Shown here: piece by piece, positions 1 through 8,440 of the stretch | Numbering within the stretch: position 1 is the stretch's first letter | Layout of the letters: each line of letters opens with the position of its first letter | Source: Flavobacteriaceae bacterium PS02336 | GTDB lineage: Bacteria; Bacteroidota; Bacteroidia; Flavobacteriales; Flavobacteriaceae | NCBI GenBank assembly: GCA_029960065.1 | Contig: JASCOF010000008.1 | Span: forward strand, 62,001-126,000 | Direction: 5' to 3' | DNA length: 64,000 nt | Translations under genes and position numbers: made by a program | The notes under the pieces: model-generated | The model's database searches: none | The model's input: the letters and a program-made list of their open reading frames with translations, nothing else | What the model was told of the DNA's origin: nothing

Positions 1-998
1 TGACCAGAAATTAAAGCTCCGATAGAAGAACTAAATGCTTTTCCGAAAATGGTTATAATTGTAATTAAACCAACTGGCAGTGCATACGTCAATAGTGTTT
101 CGGGATTAATTAACATTCCAACAGATACAAAGAAAACAGCACCAAACAGATCCTTTACGGGCTGAATTAAATGCTCAATTTTTTCTGCCTGTGTCGTTTC
201 TGCAATAATAGAACCCATAATAAAAGCTCCTAAAGCGGGAGAAAAGCCAACATTCGCTGCAAACATTACCATCATTAAACATAAAGCCAATGAAATAATA
301 AGAAGCATTTCATCTGTTAAAAGATGTTTTGCTTTTTTCAATATTGTGGGAATAATAAAAATTCCTCCTAAGAACCAGATGATTAAAAAGAAGACTAATT
401 TTAAAACAGACTGCAGCAATTCGCCTCCAGAAACCTGATCGCTCACCGCGATTGTCGATAATAAAACGAGCATTAAAATGGCCACAATGTCTTCAACAAT
501 TAAAGCGCCAAATACAATTCCAACGAATTTTTTTCCTTTAACACCCAATTCATCAAAAGCTCTAATGATAATGGTTGTGGAAGAAATAGAAAGTGTCGCG
601 CCAAGAAAAATACTGTCCATCTTTCCCCAGCCCATCCATTGTCCGACACAATAACCAATTAATGTCATAAACATAATTTGGGTTATAGCGGTGACAGATG
701 AGGTTCCTCCAACCTTCATTAGTTTCTTAAAGCTGAATTCCAATCCTAAACTAAAAAGTAAAAATATAACCCCGATTTCTGCCCAGACTTCAACACTTTT
801 CATGTCTGTTATAGAAGGGAAAAAATCAAAATGGTTGCCGGCTAAAAATCCTGCAATCAGGTAACCCAAAACCAAAGGCTGTTTCATTTTTTTAAACAAT
901 AGAACGGCAATTCCAGCTGTCATAAGGATTAATCCCAAATCACTAATTAAGGGTTGTAAGTGGTGTGTACTTTCGGCAGCGGCATTTAGTGCAATCAT
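1..998 (-). CDS. Kef-type cation:proton antiporter (CPA2), 3' end cut by window
   Basis: The frame opens at an ATG at 998 on the minus strand and runs off the left edge, so the C-terminal part is missing. The visible part, about 332 residues, is a run of hydrophobic helices typical of the Na+/H+ exchanger domain of the CPA2 family. Recognisable stretches are GYLIAGFLAG, IGVIFLLFSLGLEFSFKKL, GATLSISSTTIIIRAFDELG and GFSPALGAFIMGSIIAET. Proteins of this family exchange K+ or Na+ for protons across the inner membrane. Whether this one has a C-terminal TrkA-N domain, as KefB/KefC do, cannot be seen. It stands alone; a terminator separates it from purB upstream. Confidence 0.85.
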   Translation of the reverse strand, partial: MIALNAAAESTHHLQPLISDLGLILMTAGIAVLLFKKMKQPLVLGYLIAGFLAGNHFDFFPSITDMKSVEVWAEIGVIFLLFSLGLEFSFKKLMKVGGTSSVTAITQIMFMTLIGYCVGQWMGWGKMDSIFLGATLSISSTTIIIRAFDELGVKGKKFVGIVFGALIVEDIVAILMLVLLSTIAVSDQVSGGELLQSVLKLVFFLIIWFLGGIFIIPTILKKAKHLLTDEMLLIISLALCLMMVMFAANVGFSPALGAFIMGSIIAETTQAEKIEHLIQPVKDLFGAVFFVSVGMLINPETLLTYALPVGLITIITIFGKAFSSSIGALISG

Positions 999-1112
999 AT
1001 AAAAACGTGGTATTTTTTTAAGGAGCTGATCCAGCTTTTCATTTTAATGAAATTCACTGCACTTTTATAAGAATAAATGGCTAAGTAATACTGGTTTAGC
1101 TCCAAATTAAAT

Positions 1113-1147
1113 AAAAAAAAGCTATCTCGATAAAGATAGCTTTTTTT
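1113..1147 (-). terminator. Rho-independent terminator after purB
   Basis: Stem gctatct (1121-1127) pairs with agatagc (1134-1140), flanked by an A run and a T run. Read on the minus strand it ends in a U tract 23 bases past the purB stop. The symmetry would also let it act on the plus strand. Confidence 0.8.
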
Positions 1148-1169
1148 GACAAAATATTTCGGTTTTTCT

Positions 1170-2516
1170 TTAAATTCCTGTGTAATTACTAGGAGTTATC
1201 GCTAATAATTCTGCTCTAACAGCATCTGAAACTTCCAGCGTTGCAATAAAGTTATGAATAGCATTTTTATCAATTGCTTCGTTTGTTCTAGTAAGCCCTT
1301 TTAAAGCTTCGTATGGATTTGGATAAGCTTCGCGGCGTAAAATAGTCTGAATTGCTTCAGCCACAACTGCCCAGTTTCTTTCTAAATCTTCAGCAAATTT
1401 ACTTTCGTTTAAAAGTAATTTGTTTAAACCTTTTAAAGTTGCTTCAAAAGCAATAATTGTATGTCCAAATGGTACACCAACATTTCTTAAAACAGTACTG
1501 TCAGTTAAATCACGCTGTAATCTTGAGATTGGTAATTTTGCTGAAAGATGTTCGAAAATAGCATTTGCAATTCCTAAATTTCCTTCAGAGTTTTCAAAGT
1601 CAATCGGGTTTACTTTGTGCGGCATTGCGGAAGAACCAATTTCTCCAGCTTTAATTTTTTGTTTGAAATAATCCATCGAAACATATGTCCAAATGTCACG
1701 GTCTAAATCGATTATAATCGTATTGATTCTTTTTAAAGCATCAAAAAAAGCAGCAAAATGATCGTAATGTTCAATTTGAGTTGTTGGAAAAGAGTGTTGT
1801 AAACCAAGATCAGTTTCAACAAACTTATTTCCGAATTGCTTCCAGTCAATTTGCGGATAAGCAACGTGATGTGCATTGAAGTTTCCTGTAGCGCCGCCAA
1901 ATTTAGCTGCAAATGGAACATTAAATAACAAACGCATCTGCTCTTCTAAACGCTCTACAAAAACTAAAATTTCTTTTCCTAAGCGAGTAGGAGAGGCCGG
2001 TTGTCCGTGTGTACGTGCCAGCATCGGAATATCCTTCCATTCAACGCTTAATTCTTTTAATTTTGCAATTACCGAAACTAATGTTGGCATATAAACTTGC
2101 TCAAACGCTTCTTTTGTAGATAGAGGAATCGCAGTATTGTTAATGTCTTGAGACGTTAATCCGAAGTGAATGAACTCTTTATATTGAGATAAACCCAGTT
2201 TTTCAAAAGCATCTTTAATGAAGTATTCTACCGCTTTTACGTCGTGGTTAGTTACTTTCTCTGTTTCTTTAATCCAAAGTGCATCTTCGGTAGAAAAGTT
2301 TTTGTAGATATTTCTCAAGCTTTCAAACAAACTAGAATCAATACCTTTTAACTGTGGCAATGGAATTTGGCATAAAGCAATGAAGTATTCCACTTCAACT
2401 AAAACGCGATATTTTATTAAAGCTTCTTCAGAGAAAAAAGGTGCTAAGTTTTGAGTTTTATTTCTATATCTTCCATCAATTGGTGATATAGCATTCAATT
2501 CGTTTAGAGTAGTCAT
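1170..2516 (-). CDS. purB: Adenylosuccinate lyase
   Basis: Cytoplasmic enzyme of purine synthesis. It cleaves succinyl-AICAR to AICAR and adenylosuccinate to AMP, releasing fumarate each time. The 448-residue protein has the fumarase/aspartase superfamily signature SSAMPHKVNPIDFENSEGN in the flexible catalytic loop, the conserved TSQDINNTA segment, and ARTHGQPASPTRLGKE with its catalytic-region histidine. Length and start (MTTLNELNAISPIDGRY) fit the long PurB type of Bacteroidota and proteobacteria. It appears to be a single-gene unit, with a -7 promoter element at 2542-2549 and its own terminator. Confidence 0.97.
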   Translation of the reverse strand: MTTLNELNAISPIDGRYRNKTQNLAPFFSEEALIKYRVLVEVEYFIALCQIPLPQLKGIDSSLFESLRNIYKNFSTEDALWIKETEKVTNHDVKAVEYFIKDAFEKLGLSQYKEFIHFGLTSQDINNTAIPLSTKEAFEQVYMPTLVSVIAKLKELSVEWKDIPMLARTHGQPASPTRLGKEILVFVERLEEQMRLLFNVPFAAKFGGATGNFNAHHVAYPQIDWKQFGNKFVETDLGLQHSFPTTQIEHYDHFAAFFDALKRINTIIIDLDRDIWTYVSMDYFKQKIKAGEIGSSAMPHKVNPIDFENSEGNLGIANAIFEHLSAKLPISRLQRDLTDSTVLRNVGVPFGHTIIAFEATLKGLNKLLLNESKFAEDLERNWAVVAEAIQTILRREAYPNPYEALKGLTRTNEAIDKNAIHNFIATLEVSDAVRAELLAITPSNYTGI

Positions 2517-2541
2517 TGTTATGTTGTTTTTTCGAAAGGTG

Positions 2542-2549
2542 CAAATATA
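2542..2549 (-). promoter_or_regulatory. -7 promoter element for purB
   Basis: The minus strand reads TATATTTG, a match to the Bacteroidota TAnnTTTG -7 element, 26 bases upstream of the purB ATG. No clear -33 TTG was seen. Confidence 0.5.
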
Positions 2550-2595
2550 AACAGAATTTAGCGATTACAGGTAATTAAAACGCGCATTTGTGTAT

Positions 2596-3285
2596 TCAAA
2601 ATGAATTTAATCGTGTTCTTAAATCTGCAACTCCTTCAGATGCAAATTTAGCGATCGTTTCTACTTTGTTTCGAATATTCGGAATTGCAATTGGTTTTGG
2701 ATCAATGTAAAAAATAGGTGTTGTACTTGGAACATAAGCCGTCAATCCTGCAGCAGGATAAACTTGCAATGAAGTTCCAATTACAGCAAAATAATCTGCG
2801 GTTTCGGTTATATCAATTGCTTCTTCCAATGCTGGAACTTCTTCGCCAAACCAAACAATATGTGGTCGCAATTGATTTCCATTAGCATCAAAGTCTCCTG
2901 TATTTAAATCTTCTGTCCAGTCTAAAATTAGATTTTTATCTCGAACGCTTCTTACTTTTAACAGTTCTCCATGTAAATGCAGCACTTTTGTGCTTCCAGC
3001 GCGTTCGTGTAGATCGTCAACATTTTGAGTGATAACGTAAACATCAAAATCTTGTTCGAGTTCAGCCAGAATGATATGCCCTAAATTCGGATTGACTTCT
3101 TTTAACTGCTGACGGCGTTTGTTGTAAAAATCTAAAACCAATTCCTGATTTTTATGCCATCCTTCTGGAGTTGCAACTTCCATTACATCATGTCCTTCCC
3201 ATAAGCCATCACTGTCACGGAATGTTTTAATACCGCTTTCAGCACTTATTCCTGCTCCGGTCAAGACTACAAGTTTCTTTTTCAT
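2596..3285 (-). CDS. Sirtuin NAD-dependent protein deacylase, cysteine-free
   Basis: A 229-residue SIR2-family protein expected to remove acyl groups from lysines using NAD+. NAD-binding motifs are present: GAGISAESGIKTFRD at residues 10-24, TQNVDDLHERAG, the catalytic histidine in HLHGEL, and the C-terminal GTSLQVYPAAGL. The YNKRR segment near residue 54 supplies the Tyr and Arg that mark class III (SIRT5/CobB) enzymes preferring succinyl or malonyl lysine. The zinc-binding module between HLHGEL and RPHIVWFGE has no cysteine, and the protein has none at all, so the usual Cys4 zinc site is absent. The gene stands alone on the minus strand. Deacylase activity is inferred. Confidence 0.9.
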   Translation of the reverse strand: MKKKLVVLTGAGISAESGIKTFRDSDGLWEGHDVMEVATPEGWHKNQELVLDFYNKRRQQLKEVNPNLGHIILAELEQDFDVYVITQNVDDLHERAGSTKVLHLHGELLKVRSVRDKNLILDWTEDLNTGDFDANGNQLRPHIVWFGEEVPALEEAIDITETADYFAVIGTSLQVYPAAGLTAYVPSTTPIFYIDPKPIAIPNIRNKVETIAKFASEGVADLRTRLNSF

Positions 3286-3384
3286 ATTATGAATTATTTC
3301 TTTCTCTTTTTATATAATGAAATCTACTTTTTAATTTAATTGTAAAAATAGTTTTTTCTTACTTTTATGTTTTATTTTTATCAG

Positions 3385-3759
3385 ATGAAAAAGTTATTTT
3401 TAATCGGGTTTCTTTTATTGAGCATTTCTTTTTTTGGACAAACAATTTCTAAAAGTAAAAGTTTGTTTCCTAAAAGTGACAATTTAAATGCATTTTCATT
3501 TTTTAAAGAAACTCCTGCAATGGCTCAGTTTCAGAAATATTATTATTCTGCTGCTCCATTCTCAATTTATAATCCGAAACCTGGATTTAATCCAACTAAA
3601 ATCGAATCGCAAAAATATTATTCTTTTGTAAATACTAAGTTATTGCTAAAAAGAGAAATGAGTAATATAGAACCGCAACCTATTTTTCCTGATCAAGAGA
3701 AAAAGAAAACATTTGGAGAAGCCTTGTTTTATGGTGTTGTAGATGGTATTTTTAATTAA
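3385..3759 (+). CDS. Small exported protein of unknown function
   Basis: Not a family I recognise. An upstream in-frame ATG at 3367 exists, but the start at 3385 gives a clean signal peptide (MKKLFLIGFLLLSISFFGQ) and is preferred. The mature part is about 105 residues, rich in Lys, Phe, Tyr and Pro, with no cysteine and no lipobox. It ends in a hydrophobic segment, GEALFYGVVDGIFN. It is divergent from the sirtuin gene and followed by an independently promoted methyltransferase gene. The base composition matches its neighbours, so it is likely real and conserved in relatives, but no function can be assigned. Confidence 0.6.
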   Translation: MKKLFLIGFLLLSISFFGQTISKSKSLFPKSDNLNAFSFFKETPAMAQFQKYYYSAAPFSIYNPKPGFNPTKIESQKYYSFVNTKLLLKREMSNIEPQPIFPDQEKKKTFGEALFYGVVDGIFN

Positions 3760-3796
3760 AAGTAAAAATAAAATCAGACAGAATATTTCTTAAAAT

Positions 3797-3816
3797 GTAT
3801 TTTTGCAAAAAAATAA
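3797..3816 (+). promoter_or_regulatory. -7 element and initial transcribed region for the TrmH-like gene
   Basis: TATTTTTG at 3798-3805 matches TAnnTTTG and is followed by an A-rich start region. It lies 19-26 bases before the ATG at 3824. The 20-base block 3797-3816 is identical to 50363-50382 ahead of the radical SAM gene. Confidence 0.6.
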
Positions 3817-3823
3817 GCCTAAA

Positions 3824-4489
3824 ATGATTGATTTAGATTACCTCGCATTCTTAGAAAACATATTAACAGAAAATAGAAAAAGTAATTTTTTAAAAGTATT
3901 AGAAAACCGAACAAAACACTTTACTGTCGCTGTAGAAGACGTTTTTCAAATGCACAATACAAGTGCCGTAATGAGAAGCTGTGAAGTTTTCGGAATTCAG
4001 GAATTGAATGTAATTGAACAGCGTTTTGGAAAGCGTATTGATAAAGAAATCGCTCTTGGTGCACAGAAATGGGTTGATATTAATCGATTTGATTCCGTTT
4101 CTGGCTGTCTTTCTGATTTAAAAAATAAAGGTTATCAAATCATTGCGACAACGCCTCATGAAAAAGATTGTATGCTGGAAGATTTTGATATAACAAAACC
4201 AAGCGCATTATTCTTCGGAACGGAGAAAGAAGGTTTGTCAAAAGAAATTATGGATAATGCCGATGGATTTTTAAAAATCCCGATGGTTGGTTTTACAGAA
4301 AGTTTAAACATTTCGGTTTCAGCAGCGATTATTATTCAAAGTTTAACCAACAGACTCCGACGATCTGATATTGATTGGAAATTATCTGAAGAAGAAATTT
4401 TAGTAAAACGTCTGCTATGGGCAAAGAATTCTATTAAAGATATTAAGAGAATTGAAGAAAGATATTATCAAGATAACCCAAGAAATTAG
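3824..4489 (+). CDS. TrmH-type RNA 2'-O-methyltransferase (SPOUT family)
   Basis: A 221-residue SpoU/TrmH-family enzyme that uses SAM to methylate the 2'-OH of a ribose. By similarity to TrmH the target is probably G18 of tRNA, though rRNA is possible. Family motifs are present: motif 1 with the catalytic arginine (NTSAVMRSCEVFGIQEL), motif 2 (FFGTEKEGLSKE) and motif 3 (IPMVGFTESLNISVSAAI), which form the knotted SAM site. A longer frame starts at a TTG at 3803, but that TTG is the end of the -7 promoter element, so the ATG at 3824 is the real start. It is followed by a strong bidirectional terminator shared with secA. Confidence 0.9.
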   Translation: MIDLDYLAFLENILTENRKSNFLKVLENRTKHFTVAVEDVFQMHNTSAVMRSCEVFGIQELNVIEQRFGKRIDKEIALGAQKWVDINRFDSVSGCLSDLKNKGYQIIATTPHEKDCMLEDFDITKPSALFFGTEKEGLSKEIMDNADGFLKIPMVGFTESLNISVSAAIIIQSLTNRLRRSDIDWKLSEEEILVKRLLWAKNSIKDIKRIEERYYQDNPRN

Positions 4490-4555
4490 TTTTCAGTCGC
4501 AGATTAGACTCGCAGTATTGGGATCGAAAATTGGAAATCGAGAAAGTTGAAAAAA

Positions 4556-4592
4556 TAAAAAACCGACAGTTTTAAACTGTCGGTTTTTTTTA
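4556..4592. terminator. Bidirectional terminator between the TrmH-like gene and secA
   Basis: Arms aaccgacagttt and aaactgtcggtt form a 12-bp stem with almost no loop. An A run precedes it and a run of eight T follows, so it can end both converging transcripts. Confidence 0.85.
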
Positions 4593-4638
4593 TGGAATTT
4601 TGAAATATTAGTTTTGCTTTAAAACTATCAATGAAAGA

Positions 4639-7600
4639 TTATTTAACAAGAACCCAAGTTCCATCTGCAATAAGGCTTTCTGCTTTTTTAAATTTCATTG
4701 TTTCTGTTTTACCAGTTGCAACTTCTTGAACTGTAACAGTATCATTTCTGTTGATTTTCGGCATATCTCTTACGATGGTTTCCGTTACCTGACGCTGTTG
4801 TGTTTCTCCAGCTTCACGGTTGATGCTTTCGCTGTTTGGAATTTCGTCTTTACTTAATTGTAAATTTTCTTTTGGACGAGCAACTTCTCTTGCTTCTTGA
4901 ATTTCAGGAACGTTTTGAGCAGGTAAATCACCTTTGAATAAGAATGAAATAACTTCTTTGTTAACATTATCCAGCATTCCTCTAAACAAGTTGAAAGCCT
5001 CTAATTTGTAAATAAGCAATGGATCTTTTTGTTCGTGAACAGCCAATTGAACAGATTGTTTCAATTCGTCCATTTTACGTAAGTGTTTTTTCCAAGCTTC
5101 ATCAACAATAGAAAGAGTGATGTTTTTCTCGAAATCAGCAATTAATTGAGCACCTTCGCTGTCGTAAGCTTTTTTCAAGTCAGTAACCACATTTAATGTT
5201 TTGATTCCGTCTGTAAATGGAACTACAATTCTTTCGAAATGGTTGTTTGGCTCTTCGTAAACTCCTTTAATAATTGGGAAAGCTTCTCTTGCGCTTCTTT
5301 CTGTTTTTTCAGTGTAGAAAGCTAAAGCTTCTTTGTATACTTTTCCAGTAACTTCAATATCTGATAATTTCAAGAAATCAGCTTCAGAAATTGGAGATGT
5401 AATTCCGAAATAACGAATTAAATCAAATTCATATCCTTTGAAATCATTCGCCACTTTACTGTTGCTCACGATTAATTCGCAAGTATCGTAAAGCATATTT
5501 GCGATATCTAGTTTCAAACGCTCACCAAACAATGCGTGACGACGACGTTTGTAAACTACTTCACGCTGCGAGTTCATAACGTCATCATATTCTAATAAAC
5601 GTTTACGAACACCAAAGTTGTTTTCTTCTACTTTTTTCTGAGCACGTTCGATAGATTTAGTCATCATAGAATGTTGGATAACTTCACCTTCTTTCAATCC
5701 CATTCTGTCCATTACTTTTGCAACTCTTTCAGAACCAAATAAACGCATTAAGTTATCTTCAAGAGAAACATAAAATTGAGAACTTCCTGGATCTCCCTGA
5801 CGACCAGAACGACCGCGTAACTGTCTGTCTACACGACGAGAATCATGACGTTCTGTACCCACGATTGCTAAACCTCCCGCAGCTTTAACTTCTGGAGATA
5901 ATTTAATATCGGTACCACGACCAGCCATGTTTGTTGCGATAGTTACAACTCCAGCTTTACCAGCTTCTTCAACGATTTGTGCTTCTTGCTTGTGCATTTT
6001 CGCATTCAATACGTTATGCGTGATTCCTCTCATTTTAAGCATACGGCTTAATAACTCTGAAATCTCTACAGAAGTTGTTCCAATCAATACTGGTCTTCCA
6101 GCTTGTGATAATTCAGTAACGTCTTCGATAACTGCGTTGAATTTTTCACGAGTTGTTTTGTAGATATAATCTTCTTTATCAATTCTTGAGATGCCGCGGT
6201 TAGTTGGAATTTCAACAACATCCAATTTATAGATCTGCCATAACTCTCCAGCTTCTGTAACCGCTGTACCTGTCATACCACCCAATTTGCTGTACATTCT
6301 GAAATAATTCTGTAATGTAACTGTAGCAAAAGTTTGTGTAGCAGCTTCGATTTTTACATTTTCTTTTGCTTCGATCGCTTGGTGAAGACCGTCAGAGTAA
6401 CGACGTCCGTCCATGATACGACCTGTTTGCTCATCGACAATCATAATTTTGTTGTCCATGATAACGTATTCTACATCTTTTTCAAATAAAGCATACGCTT
6501 TTAAAAGCTGCGTTAAAGTATGAATACGTTCGCTTTTTACTCCAAAATCCTGGAATAATCTTTCTTTAGCTTCTGCTTCAGAATCTTTATCTAGTTTTTG
6601 CTTTTCGATTGCAGCGATTTCTGTTCCGATGTCTGGCAAAACGAAGAAATCGGCATCAGTATCTCCAGAAAGGTATTTAATACCATTATCTGTCAATTCA
6701 ACTTGATTGTTTTTTTCTTCAATCACAAAATATAAAGCTTCGTCTACTTTATGCATTTCGCGATTGTTATCCTGCATGTATTGATTTTCAGTTTTTTGAA
6801 GCAATTGTTTAATTCCTTCTTCACTTAAAAATTTAATTAATGCTTTATTTTTAGGTAAACTTCTGTAAGCTCTTAATAATAAGAATCCACCTTCTTTAGT
6901 ATTTCCTTCTTTGATTAATTTTTTAGCTTCAGCTAAGAAACCATTCGCTAACTGACGTTGTTGCGCAACTAAGTTTTCAATTTTTGGTTTTAATTCATTA
7001 AACTCATGACGATCTCCTTGCGGAACTGGTCCTGAAATAATAAGCGGTGTTCTAGCGTCATCAATTAATACAGAATCGACCTCGTCGACAATAGCATAAT
7101 TGTGTTTTCTCTGCACTAAATCACTAGGTGAGTGTGCCATGTTATCTCTTAAGTAGTCAAAACCAAACTCATTGTTAGTTCCGTAAGTGATATCTGCGTC
7201 GTATGCTTTTTTTCTTTGTTCTGTACTTGGCTGGTGATTATCAATACAATCAACAGATAAACCATGGAATTCGAATAAAGGTGCTTTCCACGTGCTATCA
7301 CGTTTTGCTAAGTAGTCATTCACCGTTACTAAGTGAACTCCGTTTCCAGTCAAAGCGTTTAAGTAAAGAGGAAGAGTCGCTACTAATGTTTTACCTTCAC
7401 CTGTTTGCATTTCGGCAACTTTACCTTCGTGCAAAACCATACCACCAATTAACTGAACATCGTAGTGAATCATGTCCCAAGTGATGTCTTTTCCAGCAGC
7501 ATTCCATTTGTTAGCCCAAATCGATTTATCACCTTCAATAGTAATATAAGGTTTTGCTGCTGAGAATTCGCGGTCTTTTGCAGTTGCAGTAACTTCAATA

Positions 7601-7983
7601 AATGAGTTTTCTTTGAAACGACGAGCCGTTTCTTTTACTACAGAAAATGCTTCTGGAAGAATTTCCAACAACGTTTTTTCTGAAATTTCGTAAGCTTCTT
7701 TTTCAAGAGCATCAATAGCATCATAAAGATCTTCTCTTTTGTCGATGTCTTCGATGTTTTCTACTTCCGCTTTAAGCGCAGCAATTTTAGCATCTTTGTC
7801 AGCTCTGGCTTCTTTTATTTTATCTTTAAAAAAAACAGTTCTTCCTCTCAATTCGTCGTTAGTTAGACTCATTAAGGGAGCTTCGAATGTTTTAATTTTA
7901 TTTAAGTAAGGTTGTAAAGCTTTGACATCTTTCTGTGATTTATCACCCACAAAGACTTTAATAATACTGTTTATGAAACTCAT
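4639..7983 (-). CDS. secA: Preprotein translocase ATPase SecA
   Basis: The cytoplasmic motor that drives unfolded preproteins through SecYEG. The protein has 1114 residues, about 210 longer than E. coli SecA. The extra length includes an insert near residues 340-420 between the first nucleotide-binding half and the preprotein cross-linking region. Walker A (MQTGEGKTLVATLPLYL) is at about residues 192-208; DEVDSVLIDDARTPLI and the second helicase half (TNMAGRGTDI, RQLRGRSGRQGDPG) are intact. The C-terminus ends in TMKFKKAESLIADGTWVLVK and has no cysteine-rich SEC-C zinc motif, so a SecB-type contact through that motif is not expected. It is the last gene of a minus-strand run behind the DUF2795 gene. 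Confidence 0.97.
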   Translation of the reverse strand: MSFINSIIKVFVGDKSQKDVKALQPYLNKIKTFEAPLMSLTNDELRGRTVFFKDKIKEARADKDAKIAALKAEVENIEDIDKREDLYDAIDALEKEAYEISEKTLLEILPEAFSVVKETARRFKENSFIEVTATAKDREFSAAKPYITIEGDKSIWANKWNAAGKDITWDMIHYDVQLIGGMVLHEGKVAEMQTGEGKTLVATLPLYLNALTGNGVHLVTVNDYLAKRDSTWKAPLFEFHGLSVDCIDNHQPSTEQRKKAYDADITYGTNNEFGFDYLRDNMAHSPSDLVQRKHNYAIVDEVDSVLIDDARTPLIISGPVPQGDRHEFNELKPKIENLVAQQRQLANGFLAEAKKLIKEGNTKEGGFLLLRAYRSLPKNKALIKFLSEEGIKQLLQKTENQYMQDNNREMHKVDEALYFVIEEKNNQVELTDNGIKYLSGDTDADFFVLPDIGTEIAAIEKQKLDKDSEAEAKERLFQDFGVKSERIHTLTQLLKAYALFEKDVEYVIMDNKIMIVDEQTGRIMDGRRYSDGLHQAIEAKENVKIEAATQTFATVTLQNYFRMYSKLGGMTGTAVTEAGELWQIYKLDVVEIPTNRGISRIDKEDYIYKTTREKFNAVIEDVTELSQAGRPVLIGTTSVEISELLSRMLKMRGITHNVLNAKMHKQEAQIVEEAGKAGVVTIATNMAGRGTDIKLSPEVKAAGGLAIVGTERHDSRRVDRQLRGRSGRQGDPGSSQFYVSLEDNLMRLFGSERVAKVMDRMGLKEGEVIQHSMMTKSIERAQKKVEENNFGVRKRLLEYDDVMNSQREVVYKRRRHALFGERLKLDIANMLYDTCELIVSNSKVANDFKGYEFDLIRYFGITSPISEADFLKLSDIEVTGKVYKEALAFYTEKTERSAREAFPIIKGVYEEPNNHFERIVVPFTDGIKTLNVVTDLKKAYDSEGAQLIADFEKNITLSIVDEAWKKHLRKMDELKQSVQLAVHEQKDPLLIYKLEAFNLFRGMLDNVNKEVISFLFKGDLPAQNVPEIQEAREVARPKENLQLSKDEIPNSESINREAGETQQRQVTETIVRDMPKINRNDTVTVQEVATGKTETMKFKKAESLIADGTWVLVK

Positions 7984-8025
7984 GATTTATTGTATTTCTT
8001 TATTATTTATATGTATTTGAACCAA

Positions 8026-8056
8026 AAAAAAAGCCTCTATGATGAGACTTTTTCCT
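8026..8056 (-). terminator. Terminator between the DUF2795 gene and secA
   Basis: The minus strand reads AAGTCTC, loop, GAGGCTT and then a run of nine T. One stem pair is G-U. It sits 14 bases past the stop of the DUF2795 gene and may limit read-through into secA. Confidence 0.6.
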
Positions 8057-8069
8057 TTGGTTTATTTTT

Positions 8070-8291
8070 TTAATATTCATCCTCATTCCAAAGATAATCT
8101 TCGTCTGTTGGATAATCAGGCCAAATTTCTTCCATTGATTCATATATCTCGCCTTCGTCTTCAATTGACTGAAGGTTTTCTACTACTTCTAATGGAGCCC
8201 CTGCTCTAATAGCGTAGTCAATAAGTTCATCTTTGTTAGCAGGCCATGGCGCATCACTTAAATAAGATGCTAATTCTAATGTCCAATACAT
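8070..8291 (-). CDS. DUF2795 family small acidic protein
   Basis: A 73-residue acidic protein beginning MYWTLELASYLSDAPWPANK, with the DUF2795-type pattern of a short helix, an LxDAPWPA turn and DELIDYAIRAGAPLEVVENL. The tail (EEIWPDYPTDEDYLWNEDEY) is very rich in Asp, Glu, Trp and Tyr. The family is widespread and short; its role is not established. In this window it lies directly upstream of secA on the same strand and has a well-formed promoter of its own. It is probably soluble and cytoplasmic, as there is no signal or membrane segment. Confidence 0.85.
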   Translation of the reverse strand: MYWTLELASYLSDAPWPANKDELIDYAIRAGAPLEVVENLQSIEDEGEIYESMEEIWPDYPTDEDYLWNEDEY

Positions 8292-8312
8292 CTGTTATCT
8301 GTTTAGTTTGTG

Positions 8313-8342
8313 CAAAAATAAATTTTTTACTGAAAAAGACAA
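8313..8342 (-). promoter_or_regulatory. Bacteroidota-type promoter for the DUF2795 gene
   Basis: The minus strand carries TTG (8340-8342), a 19-base spacer and TATTTTTG (8313-8320). This is a full match to the TTG / TAnnTTTG consensus with ideal spacing, 22 bases from the ATG. It is the clearest promoter in the window. Confidence 0.75.
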
Positions 8343-8394
8343 GTAAATTTTGATTTATTTTAATAAAATTTAAGAACGTCCTTGTTAGTACTAA

Positions 8395-8437
8395 GTTTTC
8401 AGTGGCAGTTTGCAGCCTGAAAACTGAAAACCGTGAC
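8395..8437. repeat. Copy of a dispersed CAGT/GACTG-rich repeat
   Basis: Reads agttttcagtggcagtttgc, then cctgaaaactgaaaaccgtg and actg. It shares the tttcagt-g-cagt and ctgaaaact words with copies at 4490-4525 and 38281-38372. It lies just past the stop of the cobalamin adenosyltransferase gene. Confidence 0.5.
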
Positions 8438-8440
8438 TGT

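Noticed and set aside
3803..3823. TTG start extending the TrmH-like protein by 7 residues
   Set aside because: The TTG is the last part of the -7 promoter element TATTTTTG; the ATG at 3824 is the sensible start.
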